This document shows positions 16,369 to 25,958 of a stretch of 36,200 nucleotides of DNA, one piece after another. The DNA is from Bryobacterales bacterium. Lineage in GTDB: Bacteria; Acidobacteriota; Terriglobia; Bryobacterales; Bryobacteraceae. The position numbers and the translations under genes are program-made. Position 1 is the first letter of the stretch. The number at the start of each line of letters is the position of its first letter. The notes under the pieces were generated by a model. That model made no database searches. It had not been told where the DNA came from and saw nothing but the letters and a program-made list of their open reading frames with translations. The stretch is taken from contig PMKM01000027.1 of the NCBI GenBank assembly GCA_003157745.1, positions 1-36,200 of the forward strand, read 5' to 3'.

Positions 16369-17649
16369 TTACTTGCCGTCATTGTTAGCGATGATCCAGT
16401 GCCCGGCGCCGTCGCTGACCACGACCAGCGGATGGTTGCTGGCATTTATTCCGGACGGAACCAGCACGTCGGCACCCTGGGTCGCTACGGCAACCCCCGG
16501 GCACCCTAGGGAGGCGAGAGGCACATTCCCCGGGCTGGCAACGACGATTCTGCCCGCACCAACTACGGTCGAGTGAGGCAGGTTGATAGTAACCGCGCCG
16601 CCGCATGTGGAGGCCGTCCCCACTGGATTGTTAGTCAGGTAATACAGGAATGTGTCGGTGTCCGGAATGGTATAGGGCGAGTTATGCAGGGTTGTATCCA
16701 GACTGAAGCGGTTCCCGGAAGGCCCGTTGGTGCCCGTGGCTCCGGTTGCGCCGGCTGGGCCCGCGAGTCCGAGCGCACCAGTCCCACCACTCGAGCCGGT
16801 CGGCCCGGCCGGTCCGCTGGGCCCTCGCGGGCCGGCCAAACCGGCCGCGCCTGTCGCGCCCGCGGCTCCCGCCACGCCAGTCGGGCCAGCCGCTCCCGTG
16901 GGTCCTCGCGCACCGGCGAGTCCCGCAGCTCCGGCCGCGCCCGCGGCTCCCGCCACGCCAGTCGGGCCAGCCGCTCCCAGCGGACCCAGCGGGCCGGTTG
17001 CGCCGGTCGCTCCAACCGGTCCCGTGGCGCCTGCCGCGCCAGTAGCACCAGCGCTACCTGTCGGGCCCAATGGGCCGGTAGCTCCCGCGGCGCCGGGCGG
17101 TCCGGCGATCGAGAGTTCGAGTTCCGCCGGGTGACTGGCGGCAAGACTCTCTTTGCTATCTAACTGGACCGACGTTGACCCTACTCCCGTAATCTCAACT
17201 CCGAAGTTGCTGGCAGGGACGGCCAACCAGGTTTGCACCTCGGCAGTCACATCCACCAAAATGAATGTCTTAGCCACGCTCGCGGGTGCGGTGGCGAAGA
17301 CGGAGCCAACTGTCGGTTGGCTGGAGGAAGTGACCCCAGTCTCGCTCCAGGGCGATGTGATGAGCGCAAAATCCAATGTGCCGCTCTTCGCAACCTGGTT
17401 CGCATAGACGCGCAGATAAGCCTTCGCGATGGTCGAGGAAGCCGGGATGGCGCTCAGGTCGAACTGCACCAACCCGGCATTGCCAGGCGCGATTACGACA
17501 TTCGCTAAAGTGCCGAAGTTACCGGCAAGCGTCGCGGAACTTATGTAAGTGTCGCCAACCAGCGGCGCATCCACGGCCCATAGCGCCGGAAGAAATAGCG
17601 ATCCCGCCGCCAGCAGAACTCCCCAGCGAGTGAGCGATTCGGTATTCAT
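16369..17649 (-). CDS. DNRLRE / collagen-like surface protein 1
   Basis: The 426-residue secreted protein has three parts. A signal peptide (about 1-25) is followed by a DNRLRE-type beta domain (about 28-182, with GDTYISS near its start, GLVQFDLSAIPASSTIAKAY and TAEVQTWLA). A stalk of 43 uninterrupted Gly-x-y triplets (183-311) is rich in GAT, GPT and GAA. A C-terminal beta-rich head (312-426) contains INLPHSTVVGAGRIVVASPG. The start is the ATG at 17649, which has GGGGAGA upstream. Collagen-like stalks make trimeric rods on cell surfaces. It is last of three tandem paralogues. Confidence 0.85.
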   Translation of the reverse strand: MNTESLTRWGVLLAAGSLFLPALWAVDAPLVGDTYISSATLAGNFGTLANVVIAPGNAGLVQFDLSAIPASSTIAKAYLRVYANQVAKSGTLDFALITSPWSETGVTSSSQPTVGSVFATAPASVAKTFILVDVTAEVQTWLAVPASNFGVEITGVGSTSVQLDSKESLAASHPAELELSIAGPPGAAGATGPLGPTGSAGATGAAGATGPVGATGATGPLGPLGAAGPTGVAGAAGAAGAAGLAGARGPTGAAGPTGVAGAAGATGAAGLAGPRGPSGPAGPTGSSGGTGALGLAGPAGATGATGTNGPSGNRFSLDTTLHNSPYTIPDTDTFLYYLTNNPVGTASTCGGAVTINLPHSTVVGAGRIVVASPGNVPLASLGCPGVAVATQGADVLVPSGINASNHPLVVVSDGAGHWIIANNDGK

Positions 17650-17679
17650 CTTAGTTCTCCCCACGTGGTCGCCTTTCCT

Positions 17680-18912
17680 TTACTGATTCGTATACGCCGC
17701 GTTCCAGCGTGTGCCGTCGCTATATAACTGAACCGCGCTTTCGAATTCCACGAAAGACACTCCGACATCTCCAAACGTATAGATGTTAGCGGTCGGGCTG
17801 GCGACGATGAAGGAATTCCCGCCGCTGATGTTAGTCATCACAATCCAGATCTTTCTTCCGGTCTGGCTGGCGGGGGTGGGCAGGGTGACCGTGTTGCCGG
17901 AACTCGTAAAGAAGAGGCTATTGACAGTCGTATTGGGGATTGCATAAGTTCCCGAACTCGTGCTCACGCTCAATAGGTTGGTAAATGCTGGCCCGGTCGC
18001 GCCTGTCGCTCCGGCCGGGCCCGTCGCGCCCGTCGGTCCGGTGGCGCCCGCAGCTCCCGCCGTTCCTGCCGCGCCCGCGGCACCCGTCGCGCCCGTGGCG
18101 CCCGTGGGTCCGGTGGCGCCTGCAGCGCCCGCTAGCCCGGCTGCACCGGTTGCGCCAACAGCGCCGGTTGCGCCGACTGGGCCAGTGGCCCCGGTTGGCC
18201 CGTTCGCTCCGGCGAGCCCAGCCGCACCTGTCGCTCCAGCGGCGCCCGAAGGCCCAGTCGCCCCAGTCGGGCCAACCGCGCCGGCTGCGCCTGGCGCACC
18301 GGGCGCTCCGCCCGGTCCAGGTGCACCTGCCAAACCGGCCGGCCCCGTTGCGCCAGTGAACACTACCTCCAGAACCGCCGGATGACTGGTGCCCGGGTTT
18401 TCCTTGGCGTCGATCGCAATCGAGAGATTGGGAGTGGCCGCATCCGGAGTCAATATGAATCCGTAGTTAGGCGCGCCGCCCAACCATGCCGTCACCTGAC
18501 TACTGACATCGAACGTCACATAACCTGTCGAATTGACGTTTGCCGTTCCTATCGGAGACACGGCCGCGACACCACTGGTACCGTTCACAGTTGCTTCCGC
18601 CCAGGCTGCGCTGGCGGCGCCGAGGTCGACCGTGCCGGCGGTATTCACCTGATCCACATAGACGCGCAACCTTGCCCAGGCCACGCCGCTGGTCGAGGGC
18701 AGAGTCGTTAGGTCGAACAGCAGCAACCCGGAGGACGCCGTAGCGCCGCCTACGTTTAACGTGGGCAGTTCACCGTAGTTAGTCGCATCGCCCGCGTTGA
18801 CGTAAGCGTCGCCGGCCAACTTAGCAGTGTCTGCCAGCGCCACCACCGGGAGAAGAAGCGCGAGGCCGGCGGCAGCCATGCGAACGACTGTTGCGAGTAT
18901 AGGTTTCCTCAT
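17680..18912 (-). CDS. DNRLRE / collagen-like surface protein 2
   Basis: The 410-residue paralogue has a signal peptide (about 1-27), a DNRLRE-like domain (28-187, starting [12 protein letters not shown], with [18 protein letters not shown] and [17 protein letters not shown]), 41 Gly-x-y triplets, and a C-terminal head. That head (from FTNLLSVST) differs from the heads of its neighbours. A textbook AAGGAGG ribosome binding site precedes the ATG. It lies 30 bases upstream of protein 1 and 13 bases downstream of protein 3. Almost identical stalk length but variable heads suggests that rod length is conserved and the heads are specialised. Confidence 0.87.
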   Translation of the reverse strand: MRKPILATVVRMAAAGLALLLPVVALADTAKLAGDAYVNAGDATNYGELPTLNVGGATASSGLLLFDLTTLPSTSGVAWARLRVYVDQVNTAGTVDLGAASAAWAEATVNGTSGVAAVSPIGTANVNSTGYVTFDVSSQVTAWLGGAPNYGFILTPDAATPNLSIAIDAKENPGTSHPAVLEVVFTGATGPAGLAGAPGPGGAPGAPGAAGAVGPTGATGPSGAAGATGAAGLAGANGPTGATGPVGATGAVGATGAAGLAGAAGATGPTGATGATGAAGAAGTAGAAGATGPTGATGPAGATGATGPAFTNLLSVSTSSGTYAIPNTTVNSLFFTSSGNTVTLPTPASQTGRKIWIVMTNISGGNSFIVASPTANIYTFGDVGVSFVEFESAVQLYSDGTRWNAAYTNQ

Positions 18913-18925
18913 TATCTTCTCCTCC

Positions 18926-20221
18926 TTAGTTGTTGCTCAAGAAGTACCAGTGGCCGTGGCCATCCGACAGCACTTCGCACGAGTAGTCCAGCATCCAGAA
19001 GGTGCCGGGAGTGACCACGCCGTTGGGGTTGGCGCTTTGTCCTTCCGCCGGAACCAGCAACTCATCGCCCGATTGTGGCCCGACGGCGATGGTGTTGGCA
19101 TCGCCCGCCCAGTTCCGTACGCTGATCGATATCACGGTTCCCGCGCCGATGACAGCCGAGTGCGGCAAGAGGATGTTCGGCTGGAAGTTAGTATTATCAA
19201 CCTGAATGTTAGTGATCGTTTCAGTGTCGGGGATGGTGATGCTCGCAGCGCTGAGCAACAGAGCATAAGTGAAGTTATTGTCGATCCGTCCGGCGGCTCC
19301 CGTTGCGCCGGCGGTCCCGGCTGGCCCAGTCAGACCGGCCGCGCCCGTGGCACCAGTGGCGCCCACCGGACCGGTTGGGCCAGCCGCCCCCGCCACACCG
19401 GTTGGGCCAGCGGCTCCCGACGCTCCGGTTGGGCCGACAGGACCCGTGGGACCGGTTGCGCCTGCGGCTCCCGCGATTCCGGCCGCGCCCGTGGCGCCCG
19501 CCGCGCCGGTGGGTCCGACGGCGCCGGTTGGCCCGCCTAATCCCGGAGCACCCTGGGCGCCGGTAGCGCCCTGCGGCCCGCTAGCTCCCGCCGGACCCGT
19601 GGCGCCGGTGGGACCGAGCGGGCCCGCCGGACCTTGCGCTCCCGTCGCGCCCGGCTGTCCAAGCAGGTCGATTTCGAGCACCGCCGGATGGCTGGTGGTT
19701 GTGTTCTCTTTGCTGTCGATAACGATCGAGGTCGAAGACGTCGCCGCAGTGACGATGAATCCGTCGTTTGGCGCTCCGTTCAACCACGCTTGCACCTGGC
19801 TTGTCACCGGGATCGAGAGGTAAGAGCTCGCGACCGAAACACCGATAGGACCAGCCACCAACGATCCTACGCCTGGTCCGGAGAATCCGTTCACCGTCGA
19901 TTCCGACCAGGGCGCCGTGGCCGCGCTGACATTAATGGACCCCGCCGCTCCTACCTTACTTACAAATAGCCGCAGAGACGCGCCCGAGACACTGGCCGCC
20001 GTGGTTCCGGGCGGTAGTGTGGTGAGATCGAAGAGAAACAGCCCCTGGTAACCGACCACTCCACCGACGTTCACGTTGACTGTCGCACCATAGTTGGCAA
20101 CCGAGCCGGGCGCAATGAACGTGTCCCCGACCAGCGGAGACGTCTGTGCCCAGACCCCTGCCTGCTCGAGCGCCACGATGCCAATGGCGAACAGAATCCT
20201 TCGAGAGAGAACTCCACTCAT
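18926..20221 (-). CDS. DNRLRE / collagen-like surface protein 3
   Basis: The 431-residue paralogue has a signal peptide (1-26, ending GVWAQ), a DNRLRE-like domain with [29 protein letters not shown] and [17 protein letters not shown], about 42 Gly-x-y triplets, and a head that starts DNNFTYALL. The start at 20221 is chosen over an upstream ATG because AGGAGGAG lies just before it. The head shares a [16 protein letters not shown] block with protein 1, so proteins 1 and 3 have related heads. DNRLRE domains are also found in archaeal and bacterial surface-layer proteins. Confidence 0.87.
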   Translation of the reverse strand: MSGVLSRRILFAIGIVALEQAGVWAQTSPLVGDTFIAPGSVANYGATVNVNVGGVVGYQGLFLFDLTTLPPGTTAASVSGASLRLFVSKVGAAGSINVSAATAPWSESTVNGFSGPGVGSLVAGPIGVSVASSYLSIPVTSQVQAWLNGAPNDGFIVTAATSSTSIVIDSKENTTTSHPAVLEIDLLGQPGATGAQGPAGPLGPTGATGPAGASGPQGATGAQGAPGLGGPTGAVGPTGAAGATGAAGIAGAAGATGPTGPVGPTGASGAAGPTGVAGAAGPTGPVGATGATGAAGLTGPAGTAGATGAAGRIDNNFTYALLLSAASITIPDTETITNIQVDNTNFQPNILLPHSAVIGAGTVISISVRNWAGDANTIAVGPQSGDELLVPAEGQSANPNGVVTPGTFWMLDYSCEVLSDGHGHWYFLSNN

Positions 20222-20276
20222 TTGTAACTCCTCCTGCTTTACTCGGGAACGCGCCGCGACCGGATCCCGAAGCAAC

Positions 20277-20948
20277 CTAAGTTCGCTTGCCGCGCCTGCC
20301 GAGCAACGTCAGGCCGGCGAGCCCGGCGCAGAGCAGCATGATCGAACCTGGTTCCGGTACTCCACTGGCGTTTGTATCGACCGCGGAACGCACGCCCGAG
20401 ATATCCACCGCCCAACGGCCTGTCCGCTGGGCTGACGAAGCGTCGCAGAACGGAGCAGTTCCGTTGCAACCGAACTCGGCCACCGTGAAATTGCCCTGCC
20501 CGCTTTGACTGAACCCGGCTCCGTAAGTCGGTCCGTACGGAAGGTTGTCAGACTCACTCAGGATAAGTGCATAGGCGTCGCCGGGCTTCAACGTACTAAT
20601 GGATAGCAACGCATCGAACGCATTCCCGGTGGTCGAGTCGACAGCCGCCGCGGGATTATCGTCGTTTTCGGCGACCAGTGGGCTGCTGGCGGTCAATCCG
20701 CCGGTAGCGTCGAACAGCGACAGCACGGGATCGAAACCACCGGCCGGAATTACTTCTTCAGCTCCATTGGTCCCGCCTGCGTAACTCCAGGTTTGCGCAA
20801 CAAAACTGGCAGAAGGAGCCGTGATAAGGAAGATCTCCAGTTGGTCGTCCGCCGAAAAGGTTCCCGTGAACGAGATGGTGCCGGCCGAAGCTAGGCCCGA
20901 AGACAGACCAACAGCCAAGACGCACAGAGACAGCAAAACCGAACGCAT
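20277..20948 (-). CDS. PEP-CTERM sorting-domain protein
   Basis: The 223-residue secreted protein has a signal peptide (about 1-23) and a beta-rich body similar to pre-peptidase-like folds ([21 protein letters not shown]). The C-terminus is a PEP-CTERM signal: [16 protein letters not shown], a transmembrane helix and a basic end (LLGRRGKRT). Such proteins are processed by an exosortase in Gram-negative bacteria and often end up in extracellular polymer. No exosortase gene lies in this window. It is first of the four-gene - strand array and 55 bases upstream of protein 3, so the four may form one operon for surface assembly. Confidence 0.88.
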   Translation of the reverse strand: MRSVLLSLCVLAVGLSSGLASAGTISFTGTFSADDQLEIFLITAPSASFVAQTWSYAGGTNGAEEVIPAGGFDPVLSLFDATGGLTASSPLVAENDDNPAAAVDSTTGNAFDALLSISTLKPGDAYALILSESDNLPYGPTYGAGFSQSGQGNFTVAEFGCNGTAPFCDASSAQRTGRWAVDISGVRSAVDTNASGVPEPGSIMLLCAGLAGLTLLGRRGKRT

Positions 20949-21136
20949 TACTAACCCTCCCCCGAGTTATTGCGGCTCACAGTAGCCGCCCTCAATCCGG
21001 ATCCCGCACTCGCAACGTGGAGTGACACGCTGCGACCCAGGCGGAAACCAAATTGTGGGTTTATCTTCTCACAAGAGCGATGACTTGGGAAGACCTTCAA
21101 GGCCACTAAGATCAGGTTTCCGTGGATGAGGATACC

Positions 21137-21430
21137 ATGCCGGTACTAAACCCCTGCGTGGACCGTACTAACAGATACACTGTTTACACTATGGTCGCCG
21201 AATGTTTGAATCCTATCGCGAATCGCATCGCCGGCTATCTGATTGAGATCGGTCTACCTGTTCGCGCGCGCGCAGTACCCAATAGAATATTCGTACCGGA
21301 TAGTCACGTTGCGAATGGCGTACTGATAGTCGACGAAGCACGGCTCACTTATCCCGGCGACCTCTTACAGGAGGTGGGACATCTGGCGGTAACTCCGGCG
21401 GCGCGACGTAACTCGGTCGATGGCGACACA
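21137..21430 (+). pseudogene. Truncated metalloprotease-like protein
   Basis: The frame opens MPVLNPCVDRTNRYTV and keeps a conserved block VANGVLIVDEARLTYPGDLL followed by QEVGHLAV. The normal family has HEAGH at this point, the zinc-binding HExxH; here the first His is Gln (codon CAG). The coding sequence is interrupted at about 21430 by a palindromic element, after which only repeat-derived sequence is read. Both the lost ligand and the truncation indicate a dead gene. The HExxH reading is a motif-based guess, not a homology result. Confidence 0.5.
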
Positions 21431-21560
21431 GGGCACGGCTTGAGCCGTGCCAGAAGGCCGGCAGTCAGGGCTTTAGCCCCTGCGGCTTTCCTCAATTCTC
21501 AGGGGCTGAAGCCCAACCCTCTTTCCGATCCTACGGCACGACTGAAGTCGTGCCCTGATA
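21427..21560. repeat. Nested palindromic element inside a gene remnant
   Basis: The outer arms (21427-21452 and 21533-21560) pair through GGGCACGGCTTGAGCCGTGCC and GGCACGACTGAAGTCGTGCCC, with a few mismatches. Each arm also folds on itself. The inner arms at about 21466-21481 and 21500-21515 pair through GGCTTTAGCCCCTG and CAGGGGCTGAAGCC-like sequence. The architecture matches the element at 6061-6255, but the sequences are not the same family. Confidence 0.75.
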
Positions 21561-21593
21561 CACACGCCTGACAGCGAGTCCTTGCGTACGCCT

Positions 21594-21662
21594 ACCCTCG
21601 GATTCATGCCAGTTCACTGGGAATGGGGAGCTTCGTCATTGCTGTGTCGCACCCCGCGCACC
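21594..21662 (+). repeat. Dispersed repeat, copy B
   Basis: This is the second copy of the repeat at 232-297, about 75-80% identical by eye. Translated in the shared frame, both copies begin TLGF and continue with similar residues, so a decayed coding origin is possible. It lies 38 bases upstream of the MBOAT gene, where it may contribute to the promoter region. Confidence 0.5.
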
Positions 21663-21699
21663 GCGGTGTGGCCGTTCGATTGCCTTATGCGGTTAGAAT

Positions 21700-23094
21700 A
21701 TGCCTGTGCAAGTATCGGCGGGAGCCTATTACGTTTTTGTCGCGGCGGTCTTTTTCCTCTATTGGGCGGTTGCGGGATCGCGGCGCGCCCGGCTGGCGGT
21801 GGTCCTGCTCGCCAATTATCTCTTCGCGGCGCGCTACGGCTTGTTCTATGTGGTTCTGCTGCCGCTCTGCTCGTCGATCGATTTCGCGCTCGGCCTGGGC
21901 CTGATGCGTCTTCGCGCGCCGGGGTGGCGCCGGCTGCTGGTCAGCCTCAGTGTGGCGCTGAACCTGGGGCTGATGCTGGGGTCGCGGCACATGGGGTGGC
22001 TGTTGGGGCGCTGGGGCGGCGGCGCGGCGCATTGGGATTGGGTCTTTCCGCTGGGGCTCTCGTTCTACGCCTTCCAGGCGCTCACCTACACGATCGATCT
22101 CTACCGCCGCGACGCGAAGGGCACGGAGAGTCTGCTCGAACACCTGGCTTCGGTGTCCTTCTTTCCAACCCTGCTGGCCGGGCCGATCACGCGCGTGGCC
22201 GATTTGACCGCGCAATTCGCCCAGCGGCCGATGCTCGACAGATCGGAAGGCGGGCGGGCGTTTTTCCTGATCGGCCTCGGGTTGATCAAGAAAACCTTTC
22301 TCGCCAACTTCCTGGCGGAGAACCTGGTCAACCGCGTGTTCGATACGCCCACGCTCTATAGCGGCGCGGAAACGTTGATCGCCGTGTACGCCTATTCGCT
22401 CCAGTTGTACTTCGATTTCTCCGGCTACACCGACATCGCTCGCGGCGTGGCCATGCTGCTCGGCATCCGGCTGCCGATCAATTTCGACCGCCCCTACCTG
22501 GCTGCCAACCTGGCTGAATTCTGGCGCCGCTGGCACCTCACCTTCTCCAACTGGCTGCGCGATTACCTGTACTTTTCGCTGCCCGGGAAGCGTACCAGGC
22601 TGATGCCGTACCTGAACCTGGTGATCACCATGGTGCTGGGCGGGCTGTGGCACGGCATCACCGGACCGTTTTTCGTTTGGGGGCTGCTGCACGGAACCGG
22701 CTTGGCCGTTACGCGCGTCTGGACGGCGCGGCGCGGCCGCCAACGCAAGCCCGCCAACCCGTGGGCCAGGGCCGCCGCCATCTTCGGAACCTATCAGTTC
22801 GTCTGCCTGACGTGGATTTTCTTCCGCGCTTCCAGCCTGGAGAATGCCTTCGCCATTCTGGGGCGTATCGGTTCGCTTTCGGTGGGCTTCGAGAATATTT
22901 CGGCGACGTTGGTGGCGGCGATGGCGCTCGGCGCGGCCACCTTCGCGGTGCGCAAACAGTGGTACGCGTGGGTCGAAGAACGCTTTGCGTCGAGCCCGTT
23001 CTGGGTCCACGCGGCGGCGTTGCTGGCGTTGACGCTGGCCATCCGCTTGCTTGGCGGAAGGGGTACCGTGCCGTTTGTGTACTCGCAGTTCTAG
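21700..23094 (+). CDS. MBOAT-family membrane O-acyltransferase
   Basis: The 464-residue polytopic membrane protein belongs to the MBOAT family (AlgI/DltB/PatA-like). It has about ten hydrophobic segments, the block EFWRRWHLTFSNWLRDYLYF, and the catalytic His318 in GGLWHGITGPFFVWGLLHG. AlgI-type enzymes move acyl groups across the inner membrane to surface polymers. It is the first gene of a tight five-gene cluster (4 bases to the next gene). The acceptor is unknown; alginate is not implied because no alginate genes are present. Confidence 0.93.
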   Translation: MPVQVSAGAYYVFVAAVFFLYWAVAGSRRARLAVVLLANYLFAARYGLFYVVLLPLCSSIDFALGLGLMRLRAPGWRRLLVSLSVALNLGLMLGSRHMGWLLGRWGGGAAHWDWVFPLGLSFYAFQALTYTIDLYRRDAKGTESLLEHLASVSFFPTLLAGPITRVADLTAQFAQRPMLDRSEGGRAFFLIGLGLIKKTFLANFLAENLVNRVFDTPTLYSGAETLIAVYAYSLQLYFDFSGYTDIARGVAMLLGIRLPINFDRPYLAANLAEFWRRWHLTFSNWLRDYLYFSLPGKRTRLMPYLNLVITMVLGGLWHGITGPFFVWGLLHGTGLAVTRVWTARRGRQRKPANPWARAAAIFGTYQFVCLTWIFFRASSLENAFAILGRIGSLSVGFENISATLVAAMALGAATFAVRKQWYAWVEERFASSPFWVHAAALLALTLAIRLLGGRGTVPFVYSQF

Positions 23095-23098
23095 CCCC

Positions 23099-24475
23099 AT
23101 GCGCAAATTTCCCATTTCCACCGCGTTGACGATCGCGCTGCTGGGCGCGCTGCTATTGCTGCTCCGGCTGCGGATGCCGGGCGCGATCGATTCGCCGCAA
23201 TCGCTGTTGGAAGCGATCGTGGCGTTCACGCCTAAGTCGACGCCAGCCAGCCCGCTGGTCGAGCGGCCCAAGCCGGAGGCGCCGTCGCTCCGCGCGGGAC
23301 GGTCCGCGGCAGCCGCCGAATCGCGCGCGGCGAACGCGTTCCGCGGTCCGCTGCTGGACGACCGCGACGGAGATCTCGACCATTTCTATCAGTCTCTCTG
23401 GCGCACCGAAAAGGGCGACGGCATGACCCGCATTCTGCATTATGGCGATTCTCCCACCACCGCCGATCTGATCACCGGCGACGCGCGCCAGCTTTTGGAG
23501 GAGCGATTCGGCGATGGCGGACACGGCCTGGTGCTGATCGCAAAACCGTGGGCGTGGTATGGGCACCGCGGCGTCGAGTTGACGGGCAAGGGCTGGCAGA
23601 TTGCGCCGGCCAGCCACTTCAAGGCGATGGACGGGGCCTTCGGCCTGGGCGGCGTGAGTTTCTCGGGGCAAGCCGGGGCAAGCAGCAAGCTGGTGCTGCG
23701 CGATCCGGGCCAATCGAATTTCGAGCTCTGGTACATGGCCGAGCCCGATGGCGGCGTGGTCGCGCTGACGGCAGACGGCCAAGCCGTGGCGCGCGTCGCG
23801 ACTGCGGGCGATGCCGGACCCGCCTTCGCCCACTTCGAGGTTCCCGGCGGCGCCCGCGAGATCGACCTCATGGTGGAATCCGGGCGCGTGCGGCTGTTCG
23901 GGTTCACGGCGGAGAAGCCCGGTCCGGGCGTGGTCTACGATACCGCCGGTCTCAACGGCGCATCCATTACGGTGCTGTCGCGCATGTTCAACCAGGCGCA
24001 CTGGGCCGAGGAACTGCGCCATCGCAATCCGGACCTGGTGGTAATCAACTACGGCACCAACGAGGCGGATTTCGCGGCGTTCGTCGACAAAGGGTACGAG
24101 AAGGAACTGCGCGAGGCCATCCGGCGCGTGCATGCGGCATTGCCCGATGCGTCGATCCTGATCATGAGTCCGATGGACCGCGGCGAGCGCGGCGGCGCCG
24201 ATGGCATCGCGACCATGGCCACTATCCCGCGCATCGTGGCGCTCGAGCGGCGTGTGGCGGCGGATACAGGCTGCGGCTTCTTTGACACGTTTGACGCCAT
24301 GGGCGGCGCCGGGACCATGGCGCGCTGGTATACCGAGGAGCCGCGCATGGTGTCGGCCGACCTGATCCATCCCTATCCCGCCGGCGGCAAGCTCATCGCC
24401 ACCGTTCTGGTGCGCGAAATGGACCGGGGATTGAGCCGCTACAAGCTGCGCAACATGCCGGCACAGAACAAATAG
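23099..24475 (+). CDS. Membrane-anchored SGNH hydrolase-like protein 1
   Basis: The 458-residue protein has an N-terminal membrane anchor (about 7-24) with the rest outside the membrane. SGNH motifs are present: Ser118 in HYGDSPTTAD (block I), Asn321 in INYGTNEAD (block III) and the Asp421/His424 pair in SADLIHPYPAGG. Between them lies a beta-rich insert (about 150-290). The catalytic triad appears complete. SGNH proteins in O-acylation loci (AlgJ, AlgX, DltD, PatB) hand acyl groups from the MBOAT partner to polysaccharide or cleave them. The start at 23099 follows the MBOAT stop by 4 bases. Confidence 0.88.
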   Translation: MRKFPISTALTIALLGALLLLLRLRMPGAIDSPQSLLEAIVAFTPKSTPASPLVERPKPEAPSLRAGRSAAAAESRAANAFRGPLLDDRDGDLDHFYQSLWRTEKGDGMTRILHYGDSPTTADLITGDARQLLEERFGDGGHGLVLIAKPWAWYGHRGVELTGKGWQIAPASHFKAMDGAFGLGGVSFSGQAGASSKLVLRDPGQSNFELWYMAEPDGGVVALTADGQAVARVATAGDAGPAFAHFEVPGGAREIDLMVESGRVRLFGFTAEKPGPGVVYDTAGLNGASITVLSRMFNQAHWAEELRHRNPDLVVINYGTNEADFAAFVDKGYEKELREAIRRVHAALPDASILIMSPMDRGERGGADGIATMATIPRIVALERRVAADTGCGFFDTFDAMGGAGTMARWYTEEPRMVSADLIHPYPAGGKLIATVLVREMDRGLSRYKLRNMPAQNK

Positions 24476-24503
24476 CGCCGTCGAGCGGGTTACTCTAGAA
24501 GTA

Positions 24504-25958
24504 GTGAAACCCCTTCTGGCGATGCTCGCGTGCGGCGCTCTGGTTTTCGCGTTCTTAATAGCGCAAACCTCGTCGTTCGCAGCCGGGCTGACTGGCGCGA
24601 CCGCCACGGCATCGTCGACCACTACGAAAAAGAAGACCACGGTGGCGGCGCGGAAGAAGACCAAGACGACGGCGTCAGCGGCGGACGCGCGAAAGAAGAC
24701 CGCGGCTCCGTCATCGGCCACCGCGCGGAAGCGGGCCGCCGCGGCTGCGGCGCGAAGGAGACCGGCGGCGGTGGCAGTGCCGGCGTCCGCCCGGGCCGGG
24801 GCGGTAAAGCGGGTGACGGTGTCGCTCGAAGATCCGCCGGAGCACGCTTTCGAACAGGAGGGCGCGCTGGCGCCGGTCTTCGAGCAGCTTTTCCGCATGA
24901 GCGCCAACGGCGATCGGCCGCCCTTGCACATGATTCAATTCGGCGATTCGCACACCGCGGCGGACGAGTGGACGGGCGGTTTGCGCGACGCGTTTCAGCG
25001 GCGCTTCGGCGACGGCGGATCGGGATTCTCGCTGGCGGGACGGCCATTCCTGGGGTACCGGCGCTACGACATTCGCGGCGGCGCGAGCACGCTGTGGCTC
25101 TCCGCGGGATTGCGCTCGGGCGCCGGCGACGGTTTCTACGGGCTGGGCGGCGTCAGCATTGAGGCGACGCGCGCCGGGCAATCGGTCCACGCCGAAGCGG
25201 AATGCGATTCGCTCGAACTGGACTACCTGGTGCAGCCCGGCGGCGGCTCGCTCGCCGTCATCGTCGACGACGTGCGGCGCGACGAGTTCTCGACCGATGG
25301 CGTGGAGATGGCTCCGGGAGCGGTGCACTACGATCTGGCGCCGGGCCTGCATTCCTTCAAGGTGGTGACGCTCGATTCCCGCCCGGTGCGCCTGTTCGGC
25401 TGGGTGGCCGACCGCGGCGCCGGGGTGACCTACGAGGCGCTCGGCATCAACGGCGCCGAAGCCGGCGTGATCCTGAAATGGAATGAGGCCATGTTGGCAG
25501 CCTACCTGCAACGGAGGAATCCGGGGTTGATCGTGTTGTCGTACGGAACCAACGAAGCCAGCGACCCGAGCTGGACCGAGGATGGCTACGAGGCGATGTT
25601 CTCGTCCCTGCTCGAGCGCCTGCGGCAGGCCGCGCCAACGGCTTCGATCCTGGTGCTCGGCCCCAGCGACCGGTGGTCCCGCACGCGATACGGCATCAAA
25701 TTAGTGACCGGCATCGACTGGGTGATCGCGGCGCAGAAGCGCGCCTGCCGGGCCAACCGCTGCGCCTACTGGAACACGCGCGCGCGGATGGGCGGGCCGG
25801 GGTCGATGCGGGATTGGGTATATGCGGGGCTGGCGCAGGCCGACTACGTGCATTTCACCGTGCCCGGCTACCGGCGCTTGGCCGATGTGTTGTATGGAGA
25901 TCTGATGGAGCAGTACGCGGTCTATCAAAAGGCCCGTGCCGAGGCAGACAACAACTAA
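24504..25958 (+). CDS. SGNH hydrolase-like protein 2 with Lys/Ala-rich N-terminus
   Basis: The 484-residue tandem paralogue of the preceding protein starts at GTG. A signal/anchor (about 1-27) leads into a low-complexity Lys/Arg/Ala/Thr segment (about 40-100), resembling histone H1 or a cell-wall-spanning linker. The catalytic blocks are Ser149 in FGDSHTAAD, Asn350 in SYGTNEASD and the Asp447/His450 pair in ADYVHFTVPGYRR. Both proteins share GDGG and GLGGVS elements in the insert and a GLNGA/GINGA segment. The basic linker might bind acidic surface polymer. Stop and next start overlap (TAATG). Confidence 0.87.
   Translation: MKPLLAMLACGALVFAFLIAQTSSFAAGLTGATATASSTTTKKKTTVAARKKTKTTASAADARKKTAAPSSATARKRAAAAAARRRPAAVAVPASARAGAVKRVTVSLEDPPEHAFEQEGALAPVFEQLFRMSANGDRPPLHMIQFGDSHTAADEWTGGLRDAFQRRFGDGGSGFSLAGRPFLGYRRYDIRGGASTLWLSAGLRSGAGDGFYGLGGVSIEATRAGQSVHAEAECDSLELDYLVQPGGGSLAVIVDDVRRDEFSTDGVEMAPGAVHYDLAPGLHSFKVVTLDSRPVRLFGWVADRGAGVTYEALGINGAEAGVILKWNEAMLAAYLQRRNPGLIVLSYGTNEASDPSWTEDGYEAMFSSLLERLRQAAPTASILVLGPSDRWSRTRYGIKLVTGIDWVIAAQKRACRANRCAYWNTRARMGGPGSMRDWVYAGLAQADYVHFTVPGYRRLADVLYGDLMEQYAVYQKARAEADNN

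Noticed and set aside
16700-17110. Repetitive DNA resembling tandem or CRISPR-like repeats
   Set aside because: The periodicity comes from Gly-x-y codons; there are no constant repeats separated by unique spacers.
17960-18385. Pro/Ala-rich + strand frame of 141 codons opposite collagen-like protein 2
   Set aside because: It is the antisense reading of the Gly-x-y stalk; similar frames lie opposite all three stalks, and none has a ribosome binding site or a fold.
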